32,291 bases of DNA from Deltaproteobacteria bacterium (GTDB lineage: Bacteria; Myxococcota_A; UBA796; GCA-2862545). The stretch lies in NCBI GenBank assembly GCA_007693595.1, contig REDI01000013.1, positions 1 through 32,291 of the forward strand. Direction: 5' to 3'. The position numbers and the translations under genes are program-made. Positions 26,895 to 32,291 of this stretch are shown piece after piece (the stretch's first letter is position 1; every line of letters begins with the position of its first letter). Under the pieces are notes generated by a model. The model saw only the letters and a program-made list of their open reading frames with translations, was not told where the DNA came from and searched no databases.

Positions 26895-26925
26895 AGCGCC
26901 GCTCCAGGCTGGGGCGGCGCTTTTT
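26895..26925 (+). terminator. Rho-independent terminator of tRNA-Pro
   Basis: AGCGCCGCTCC (26895-26905), a 5-base loop and GGGGCGGCGCT (26911-26921) form an 11-bp stem with one G-T pair, followed by a run of five T. It lies 13 bases after the tRNA. Confidence 0.85.
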
Positions 26926-27044
26926 CGTGGGTCTTCTGCTCCCGAAGCGTAGTCGAGCCCCGGAGGGCGAAGCGACGGCCTTTGCACAGCTTGTCTGTGC
27001 GATACTGGCCGTCGCGCAGTCCGAGGAGTGAGCGGTCTAGTAGC

Positions 27045-27084
27045 CGGGAGCAGGAGGCCGCAGGTTCGAATCCTGCTACCCCGA
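27045..27084 (+). repeat. tRNA-Pro 3'-end repeat, distal copy (att-like)
   Basis: This is an exact 40-nt copy of tRNA positions 26842-26881, with no tRNA 5' half in front of it. Only 163 bases separate the copies, so any element that once lay between is gone, or the copy marks the edge of the accessory zone to the right. No integrase gene is nearby. Confidence 0.7.
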
Positions 27085-27219
27085 CCACCTTTCCGGACGA
27101 GCTTTAACCTTGGTGCTCGCTGGGTCGTGCCGTCTTTGGTACTCTGGCCGGACCGCCTTCACCTCGACGAACGCCGGCTTCGCCGTTCGAGGCCGTTCCG
27201 CTGCTGCACGGTCTTGGCG

Positions 27220-27257
27220 CACGCCATCGCGCCGGTCTGGCGATGGCGTGGTATGAT
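27220..27257 (+). promoter_or_regulatory. 11-bp inverted repeat and extended -10 box upstream of the DUF433 operon
   Basis: CACGCCATCGC (27220-27230) and GCGATGGCGTG (27240-27250) form a perfect 11-bp palindrome with a 9-base spacer. It abuts a TATGAT at 27252-27257 whose preceding TGG gives an extended -10 (TGnTATGAT). The ATG is at 27276. This fits an operator for autorepression by the antitoxin or the TA complex. Confidence 0.6.
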
Positions 27258-27275
27258 CTGCGCTGGAGGTGCTCC

Positions 27276-27503
27276 ATGCCGGACCTCATCACCGTCGACC
27301 CCAAGATCATGGGCGGTAAGCCCGTCATCGCTGGCACCCGCGTCACCGTGGAGTACGTCCTCGATCAGCTCGGCCACGGCCACTCCGTCGTTGAGTTGCT
27401 GGAGGGCCACCCTCGCCTGACGAGGGAGGGGATCGAGGCGGCCGTCAGCTACGCGATCGACGCCCTTCGCGCAGAGAGGGTGGTGGCGACGGCGGCAGGG
27501 TGA
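27276..27503 (+). CDS. DUF433 antitoxin
   Basis: This 75-residue protein has the DUF433 signature: ITVDPKIMGGKPVIAGTRVTVEYVLD then LLEGHPRLTREGIEAAVSYA. DUF433 folds as a small winged/tri-helical DNA-binding domain and is the usual antitoxin for DUF5615 PIN-like toxins. GGAGG lies five bases before the ATG. It overlaps the toxin gene by four bases (GTGA). A palindrome sits just upstream of its -10 box. Confidence 0.9.
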   Translation: MPDLITVDPKIMGGKPVIAGTRVTVEYVLDQLGHGHSVVELLEGHPRLTREGIEAAVSYAIDALRAERVVATAAG

Positions 27504-27847
27504 TCGTCCTCGCCGACGAGAACGTCCACCAAGGGATCGCCCTGCGTCTTTTGGGGGCCGGGCATGACGTCGTGCGCATCGGCGAACTCTCGCCAAGCAT
27601 CACGGACGACGAGGTGCTCGAACTGGCCGTTGCGCGCCGCGCGCTCCTGATCACGAACGACACGGACTTCGGCGAGTTGGTGTTCATGCGAGGCGCACGC
27701 CATGCAGGCGTCCTGCTGCTTCGGCTAGGCGACATGCCGTTCGACGAGCAGGCGGACCTAGTCGTACATGCGCTCGGGGAGCATGGTGCTGACCTCCAGT
27801 CCGCTTTTTCGGTTCTGGGCCGGACGCGCCTACGCGTTCGTGGGTGA
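27500..27847 (+). CDS. DUF5615 PIN-like toxin
   Basis: This 115-residue protein starts at a GTG overlapping the antitoxin stop. The PIN-like acidic site is visible: LADENVH (Asp6-Glu7-Asn8) and LLITNDTDFGELVF around residues 50-63 (NDTDF). The family is a compact Mut7-C/PIN-like RNase partner of DUF433. All expected acidic residues and the normal length are present, so this pair looks functional. Confidence 0.88.
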   Translation: MIVLADENVHQGIALRLLGAGHDVVRIGELSPSITDDEVLELAVARRALLITNDTDFGELVFMRGARHAGVLLLRLGDMPFDEQADLVVHALGEHGADLQSAFSVLGRTRLRVRG

Positions 27848-28030
27848 CTTTGCCGAGTCTGATCCGCGTACCGCCGTGAACCAATCTACCTCCTCTTCGC
27901 TCAGTATCGCCGGCCTGCTTGAGAGTCGTTTGACCAGCCCGACCACCCTGAAGGAGCCTCTGGGTGTCTTCGGGGATCGCGCGACCTCGTCGTTCGGACC
28001 CTTCGGCATGTCCCGTATAGGTCTCGTCAC
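27830..28030 (-). pseudogene. N-terminal remnant of an AbiEii-type toxin
   Basis: A GTG overlaps the stop of the AbiEi-like frame by four bases, the normal AbiEi/AbiEii junction. The frame starts MTRPIRDMP, like many AbiEii toxins, but after about nine residues it no longer resembles the family and ends after 66 codons. No GGxSL/DxDx nucleotidyltransferase motif is present. The DUF5615 gene end lies over its 3' part. Confidence 0.4.
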
Positions 28031-28419
28031 AGCAACACCTCGAGGGCGTGGCGCCGCGGCTTCTTCGCGTGGGGGGGGCGACGGGGGAGCCGAAGCAGCG
28101 CGGCAGGGGTAGACCTCGGTGCGCGGAGCCAGGTGCGCAGCGCCTCGTACGCCAGGTTCGAGCCTTCTTGGTGCATGAGGCTGAACACACGGACGAAGGT
28201 GCGCTCGGCGCGGTAGCAGTCCAACATCAGCCCAGGTTCCAGCTCGATCTCCTCACGTCCGACATCGTAGGTGGACTCGTTGAATCGGTGCGCCCGCACC
28301 GGAGCTGCGGCGACAGGATGGCACTGGCGGCGAGGGAGTGTGACATCGATCGCCGCCGGGATGCGGTCGGTCAGCTCGTGATGCGCGAGTGCGGTCTGAA
28401 GGCACAGCGGCGCCTCGCT
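28027..28419 (-). pseudogene. AbiEi-family antitoxin, 5'-truncated
   Basis: One open frame of about 130 codons reads as the C-terminal two-thirds of AbiEi: LCLQTALAHHELTDRIPAAI, VTLPRRQ, VRAHRFNESTYDVGREEIEL, then RTFVRVFSLMHQEGS, ALRTWLR and a final ALEVLL. A stop codon lies directly upstream (near 28420) and the N-terminal winged helix (about 60 residues) is not in frame. A neighbouring frame reads LRVAVERGA just before, suggesting a frameshift. AbiEi normally represses its operon through the missing domain, so this copy is probably dead. Confidence 0.65.
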
Positions 28420-28677
28420 CTACCGCGACGCGCAGGACCGTCTCTAGACCCCCGCCGAGCACCCGAACCGTCGAGACGTCGTCGCGATTCCGCGGCCCTG
28501 ACGCGGCGGGGACCCACGACGTGAGCGGCAGAAGATGAGAGCGGGTGCGGCTCCTGGGACGCTCGTGCCGCCGACGGGCACAGATCCGTGCTGTTACAGG
28601 CAAAGAGGGTCGAGATGGGCGGCTTGGTCAGGATCGGATAGGTTGTCGAGTCGACGTTGGGCCGACAAGGGGTCAAG

Positions 28678-29181
28678 GTGAGTGTTCTGGTGATTCTTGG
28701 CAGCGCGCGTGGCGAAAGCCACACCAGGACTCTGCTCGATGCTGTCGTCGCGGGGCGCCCGCACAGCGAATTCGATCTGCGAGACCTCGATGTAGGCCAC
28801 TATACCTATGGTGGTGCTGTGGAGCGCGACGAGTTCGGTAGCGTGGCGGAGGCTATCGCTGATCACACGCGAATCCTTTTCGCGACGCCCGTCTACTGGT
28901 ACTCGATGAGCGGTCGCATGAAGGTACTCTTCGATCGATTTACGGATCTGGTCACGGTCCGAAAGGACATTGGTCGCCGATTGAAAGGCCGGACTCTGTT
29001 TGTGCTGGCGTGCGGTACGGATCGGGAACTGCCCAGTGGGTTCGAGGTGCCGTTCCAGGAGACGGCCAGGTATCTCGACATGGGCTACGGAGGCGCATGC
29101 TACGGACAGACGAATGGGGACGGGCCGCTCAAGTCGGCTCTCCGCAGCGCAGCCGCGTTCGGGGATACGCTGTTCTCGTAG
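28678..29181 (+). CDS. NADPH-dependent FMN reductase/flavodoxin-like oxidoreductase
   Basis: This 167-residue protein has the flavodoxin-like fold: VILGSARGESHTRTLLDAV (FMN phosphate loop, 6-24), FDLRDLDVGHY, ILFATPVYWYSMSGRMKVLFDRF (about 70-92) and LFVLACGTD. It matches the NADPH-dependent FMN reductase/quinone reductase group that reduces flavins or quinones in the cytosol. The start is a GTG with AAGGGG upstream. It stands alone among the TA modules as a cargo-type gene. Confidence 0.88.
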   Translation: MSVLVILGSARGESHTRTLLDAVVAGRPHSEFDLRDLDVGHYTYGGAVERDEFGSVAEAIADHTRILFATPVYWYSMSGRMKVLFDRFTDLVTVRKDIGRRLKGRTLFVLACGTDRELPSGFEVPFQETARYLDMGYGGACYGQTNGDGPLKSALRSAAAFGDTLFS

Positions 29182-29965
29182 CTCATGGTCCATGGACAGC
29201 CCGACACGGCGATGTACCTTGCTTCGCGCGGGCCGCTCCCGCGTCCCACGCGCCGCAGGTCATCGCCCATGTTCTTCAAGGTCGGGGTCCATCGACATCA
29301 AGGAGGCGGACGACGCGTGGAGACGGGACGTGATGCCACGCGCGCGAGGAGACGTGCCGCGCGGAGCTCCGCGAACGTACGCGGGCGACGAGGGCCCGAA
29401 GTCATGCTCTCGTCGCCCCAAGATTCAGCACCTCCGCCACCTTCCCCTCATCCCAGTCCATCCACGGGTCGACCCAAAGAGTTCTATACTCATCAAGCCA
29501 GCCCGACCACTCAGCTCAGGGCCCTCGCGGATCAGGGATCCACGAGGGCTCTCCTGGTTCTTGGAGTTCGAGATCTCCGCGACCACTCACGAGGTCGGGT
29601 CCTGGATATCGTGTAAATCACTGTTCATCCAACGTCATTCTGGTTCGAGAGCGTCGCGAATGAGGCCACGATCCACGGCCGAGTCGCCCGGTCGAGCACC
29701 GCCACGAGGTCTCCGAACGAACCGTCAGCCGATCGGCCCATCCCTGTGGCCAGCGCCACGCCCCAGCCACCAGCGCCGCGTCGTGAGCGGAAGCCGTGGT
29801 CGCAGACCACCATCTGGAAGAAGGCTGGTGCGAGCCGGACACCTCGCAGACTGTCGACGACGACTTCGGCGGTTCATCCATCTACTCATGCGTCGGAGGG
29901 CCCGGGGTCACGCTCGGAGCGACCCTCGGCGCGGGGCTGGCGACGTAGGAGCGAGCTGTGGAGGG
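29182..29965. other. 784-base region without an intact gene
   Basis: It contains repeat copy 1 (29426-29512), a hairpin (29521-29549) and, on the minus strand at 29625-29868, a stop-free frame reading VVVDSLRGVRLAPAFFQ, MVVCDHGF and a C-terminal DLVAVLDRATRPWIVA. That frame may be the tail of a decayed gene but I recognise no family. Nothing else is supported. Confidence 0.4.
29426..29512. repeat. 87-bp dispersed repeat, copy 1
   Basis: It is about 92% identical to 30919-31005 in the same orientation, by eye. On the minus strand it reads as a conserved peptide (EWSGWLDEYRTLWVDPWMDW). An imperfect 13-bp hairpin follows eight bases downstream at 29521-29549 (GCCCTCGCGGATC / GATCCACGAGGGC). Confidence 0.75.
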
Positions 29966-30508
29966 TCATGACTTCCCCACTGTTGGCTTGGGAATCGCTC
30001 CTAGTTCCAGGAACATCGCCGTCGGCTCCGGGCGATCACCCAGGCCACCCTTGCCGTGGGCGAGCGCGCTGAAGCCCAGGCGCTCGTAGAAGTCCACCGC
30101 GTTCGGCTTCGCGTCCACCACCACGCCGACACAGCCGAAGTCGCCGGCCATGCGCCACGCCAAGTTGAAGACGGCTCGGAGCAACTCGCGGCCAATCCCC
30201 AGCCCCTTCGACTCCTCTGCCACCGCCAGCCGGGCGAGACGCAACACGGGCAGCGGGTACGCCGGCAGCTTCCGGCGCAGCGCTGCGGGCAGCGCTCCCA
30301 CCTCAAGGTGTGCCGCGCTGATGGTCGCGAAGCCGAGGATGCGCGCCTCGGTGACCGCGACCCAGGTGGTGCCGATGTGGTGGCGGAACTGGTTCTGCCC
30401 GGCGTAGCGCTGGAAGAAGCGGTCGAGGTCGATGTTGCCGGAGCGGAAGGCCGAGCGGTCGTCGGAAGGCTCGAGCGGCCTGATCACGAGCTCGTCAGGT
30501 GGGGACAT
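29966..30508 (-). CDS. GNAT-family toxin (TacT/AtaT-like acetyltransferase)
   Basis: This 180-residue acetyltransferase has the N-terminal signature of TA GNATs, FRSGNIDLDRFFQRYAGQNQ (21-40), then RLARLAVAEESKGLGIGRELL with the acetyl-CoA loop at about 99-106, and a C-terminal AVDFYERLGF with the candidate catalytic Tyr141. Such toxins acetylate the amino group of charged tRNAs and stop translation. It overlaps the preceding RHH gene by 14 bases. Length and motifs are normal, so it is predicted active. Confidence 0.87.
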   Translation of the reverse strand: MSPPDELVIRPLEPSDDRSAFRSGNIDLDRFFQRYAGQNQFRHHIGTTWVAVTEARILGFATISAAHLEVGALPAALRRKLPAYPLPVLRLARLAVAEESKGLGIGRELLRAVFNLAWRMAGDFGCVGVVVDAKPNAVDFYERLGFSALAHGKGGLGDRPEPTAMFLELGAIPKPTVGKS

Positions 30509-30788
30509 CGTCTCCGTCCTCGACTGACATGAGGGCCTTCATGGCGTCAGTCGGCTCGCGGGGGTGAAGCACAAGATCGACCACCTCACGCCCCGAGGCC
30601 TTGTTCAGCACGAGCCGACTGGGGATGATGACGTCGCTCGGCAGCTCGCGCAGCGCGTGCAGGTAGTGGAGCAGCGCCTCCTCGATGACATGCCCCTTCT
30701 TCAGTCCGCGCGCCTCGGTGGCGTGATCGAGCAGGGCGCGGGTCTCCTCCGAGACGATCGCGGAGATTTGGACGTGTTTGGCAGCCAT
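30495..30788 (-). CDS. RHH-type (DUF1778/TacA-like) antitoxin
   Basis: This 97-residue protein has an N-terminal ribbon-helix-helix (VQISAIVSEETRALLDHATE, RGLKKGHVIEEALLHYL) and an acidic, extended C-terminus that would wrap around the GNAT toxin. RHH + GNAT is the standard TacA/TacT layout. AGAGGTG lies just upstream of the ATG, and a TTGACG/TATAGA promoter-like pair lies further upstream. Confidence 0.85.
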   Translation of the reverse strand: MAAKHVQISAIVSEETRALLDHATEARGLKKGHVIEEALLHYLHALRELPSDVIIPSRLVLNKASGREVVDLVLHPREPTDAMKALMSVEDGDDVPT

Positions 30789-30796
30789 GGGACACC

Positions 30797-30833
30797 TCTA
30801 GAAAAATCTATACCCCGCGAAGACACGCGTCAA
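30797..30833 (-). promoter_or_regulatory. Promoter and small palindrome of the RHH/GNAT operon
   Basis: Read on the minus strand, TTGACG (30828-30833) is followed by TATAGATT (-10 candidate, 30805-30812) at 15-17 bases, close to the sigma-70 pattern. TAGA and TCTA half-sites separated by four A (30799-30810, plus strand) overlap the -10, as expected for an RHH operator. Confidence 0.5.
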
Positions 30834-30918
30834 CCCTCGCCGCGCTCCCTCGAAGCGCTCGTCCTGCTCGCTGGCCGGAGGCGGGAGCTCTTCGGTTCGT
30901 CGCTGTCACGTCAAGGCC

Positions 30919-31005
30919 CAGCACCTCCGCCACCTTCCCCTCGTCCCAGTCCATCCCAGGGTCCACCCAAAAAGTTCTATAATCATCAAGCCAGCCCGAC
31001 CACTC
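30919..31005. repeat. 87-bp dispersed repeat, copy 2
   Basis: Same orientation as copy 1. On the minus strand it reads EWSGWLDYRTFWVDPGMDW, then DEGKVAEVLG. A hairpin follows six bases later (GCCCGTCGGGA at 31012-31022, TCCCGGCGGGC at 31030-31040). The 394 bases 30789-31182 hold no intact gene. Confidence 0.75.
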
Positions 31006-31139
31006 TAATGAGCCCGTCGGGAAGGCTGATCCCGGCGGGCCCTTCGGGTTCGAGTGAGCCGATCCTGCGAACAGGCCGAAGTCGACCTGCCCACAGGATC
31101 GGCTCGCCTTCTGATGGCCCTTCGTATACCCAGCTTGCC

Positions 31140-31157
31140 ATCATTGATGTCAATGAT
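31140..31157 (+). promoter_or_regulatory. 8-bp palindrome upstream of the FitA-like antitoxin
   Basis: ATCATTGA (31140-31147) and TCAATGAT (31150-31157) form a perfect inverted repeat with a 2-base spacer, in an AT-rich pocket 25 bases before the ATG. FitA-type RHH proteins bind such inverted repeats, so this is a good operator candidate. Confidence 0.6.
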
Positions 31158-31182
31158 TACGATGAGGTCATCGGAGGCCTCC

Positions 31183-31428
31183 ATGGCGAGTATCACGATC
31201 CGCAACCTCGAGGACTCTCTCAAGGAGCGACTTCGCGTACGGGCGGCGACGCATGGTCGCTCCATGGAAGCGGAGGCGCGCGATATCCTGCGCCTGGCCC
31301 TGACCGACGAGCAGCCGCACAGCGACCTGTTCTCCGCCATTCGCGACCGGTTCGCCCCGCTGGGGGGGGTGGATCTCGAGCTCCCCGAGCGCGAGCCCAT
31401 CCGGGACCCTCCCGGGTACGAGGGGTGA
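31183..31428 (+). CDS. FitA/VapB-like RHH antitoxin
   Basis: This 81-residue protein begins MASITIRNLEDSLKERLRVR, the classic FitA-type ribbon-helix-helix, followed by AATHGRSMEAEARDILRLAL. The C-terminal third is acidic/Pro-rich (LPEREPIRDPPG) and should occupy the PIN toxin groove. CGGAGG lies six bases before the ATG. It overlaps the toxin gene by four bases (GTGA). Confidence 0.9.
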   Translation: MASITIRNLEDSLKERLRVRAATHGRSMEAEARDILRLALTDEQPHSDLFSAIRDRFAPLGGVDLELPEREPIRDPPGYEG

Positions 31429-31844
31429 GGGTCCTCGACACCAACGTCTTGTCGGAGCTGATCCGGCCCCGTCCTGACCCTGCGGTCGTCGCCTGGGTGC
31501 GGAAGCAGCCCACGTCGAGCCTCTACACGACGACGATCACCCAGGCGGAGATGTTGTACGGCGTCGCGGTGATGCCGGCCGGGAGGCGACGCGACGATCT
31601 GCGCACAGCCGTCCGCGACCTCTTCGAGGTGGACCTCAGCGGCCGTGTGATTCCCTTCGATGGCGACGCAGCGGTCATCTATGCGGAGATCGCGGCCCAC
31701 CGGCGCTCTCTCGGCAGACCCATCTCTCAGCTCGACGGGCTCATTGCGTCCATCGCGAGGTCGCGCGGGAGCGCGGTGGCGACTCGGAACGAAACCGATT
31801 TCGCGGACTGCGGCCTCGACGTCGTCAACCCATGGTCGGATTAA
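31425..31844 (+). CDS. FitB/VapC-like PIN-domain ribonuclease toxin
   Basis: This 139-residue PIN protein has the full acidic site: VLDTNVLSEL (Asp5), TQAEMLYG (Glu42), SQLDGLIA (Asp104) and ATRNETDF (Asn122, Asp125), ending in the FitB-typical LDVVNPW. It would cleave tRNA or rRNA using Mg/Mn. The GTG start overlaps the antitoxin stop. All residues are in place, so the module looks functional. Confidence 0.9.
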   Translation: MRVLDTNVLSELIRPRPDPAVVAWVRKQPTSSLYTTTITQAEMLYGVAVMPAGRRRDDLRTAVRDLFEVDLSGRVIPFDGDAAVIYAEIAAHRRSLGRPISQLDGLIASIARSRGSAVATRNETDFADCGLDVVNPWSD

Positions 31845-32291
31845 AGGACGCGGTTCGCGGGTCCAACTCGATCGACCGAGTTCTATGGGCATCCAACCAG
31901 GCCGACCAACCATCGAAGACTCGTGTAGACCCGTGGATTCGCGCCGGCCATACGGGTTCATGGGATTTGAGGCAAGCTGAGCGCCTCGCCGGTGTCGATG
32001 TGCGATACGCTCAAATACTGGGTACATGGGTTTGGGATCGTCAAGCGCCCGCAGGGCCTCCCCAAGCCTCAGCCGACCGCAACGACGGGCTTCCTGACGA
32101 CGCGCAACCCCCGCTACGCCCCCTCCGCGCCCCGCGCCGTCCCCCGAAAACCACGGTTCCCGTGCACCGCGGCTGCGCCGGACACACCTCTCCGGCGACC
32201 GTTGGCCCCTGGGCGCGGGCGGGTCGGGGCCGCTTACTGTCTCATCCCACCCGTCCGCCCCAGTTCCGTCTCGCTCAGCGCCGCCGGTGGC
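31845..32291. other. Right-end region without a gene
   Basis: A diverged third copy of the dispersed repeat (about 31858-31910: GGGTCC, then GAGTTCTAT and CCAACCAGGCCGACCAA) starts 13 bases after the toxin stop, followed by a weak ACCCGT/ACGGGT stem (31929-31957). The rest to the window end shows no supported gene on either strand. Confidence 0.45.

Noticed and set aside
26891-27088. Minus-strand frame starting VGVAGFEPAASCSR
   Set aside because: This is the well-known spurious peptide produced by reading antisense through a tRNA 3' end; it covers the tRNA repeat and terminator.

Overview
The window looks like a piece of a high-GC Gram-negative chromosome, most plausibly an uncultured Myxococcota / former Deltaproteobacteria lineage. 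This is inferred from the strong G/C bias at third codon positions, the many lipoproteins with low-complexity acidic linkers (Asp-Thr, Glu-Pro, Glu-rich), several outer-membrane beta-barrel proteins, a DUF4403-type lipoprotein and HTTM membrane proteins. The left end starts with a run of C and is probably a contig edge.

Layout. (1) 1-4.3 kb: a 5'-truncated (Asp-Thr)n secreted protein, a small Cys-rich lipoprotein, a possible GNAT-fold protein, an RlmL-type THUMP RNA methyltransferase, and an unusual lipoprotein joining a methyltransferase to an HslJ/META domain. (2) 4.5-8.4 kb: a tight five-gene minus-strand operon: a single-pass membrane protein, an HTTM protein, an amidohydrolase, a COG0523/G3E metal-chaperone GTPase and an alpha/beta hydrolase. 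(3) 8.5-13.5 kb: a class-C beta-lactamase-fold protein with a membrane tail, then an inserted HTH + AbiEii-like nucleotidyltransferase pair flanked by about 250-bp direct repeats, an unknown gene, and an AbrB/MazE antitoxin followed by a Doc toxin cut before its Fic catalytic motif. (4) 13.6-17.1 kb: an S41-protease lipoprotein coupled to an outer-membrane barrel, then a second copy of the HTTM + partner cassette, beside a broken inverted remnant of the amidohydrolase start. (5) 17.3-26.7 kb: a polytopic membrane protein, a SnoaL-like protein, two outer-membrane barrel/porin proteins around a DUF4403 lipoprotein, a SulP anion transporter and TspO. (6) 26.8 kb to the end: tRNA-Pro(CGG) with a 40-nt duplication of its 3' end, followed by an accessory zone rich in toxin-antitoxin (TA) modules (DUF433/DUF5615, decayed AbiEi/AbiEii, RHH/GNAT, FitA/FitB) and a repeated 87-bp element. 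No integrase, transposase or CRISPR array is visible.

How the genes work together. The strongest candidate for an undescribed system is the HTTM + 188-aa partner cassette. It occurs twice, gapless in both proteins (about 83% and 76% identity counted by hand), with the same 4-bp gene overlap. Both copies are physically linked to the same amidohydrolase family, which is intact beside copy 1 and a fragment beside copy 2. In copy 1 the amidohydrolase is translationally coupled to a CxCC-containing G3E GTPase, suggesting a dedicated metal-delivery partner. The right-hand zone reads as an island-like TA deposit next to a tRNA, with intact and decayed modules side by side.
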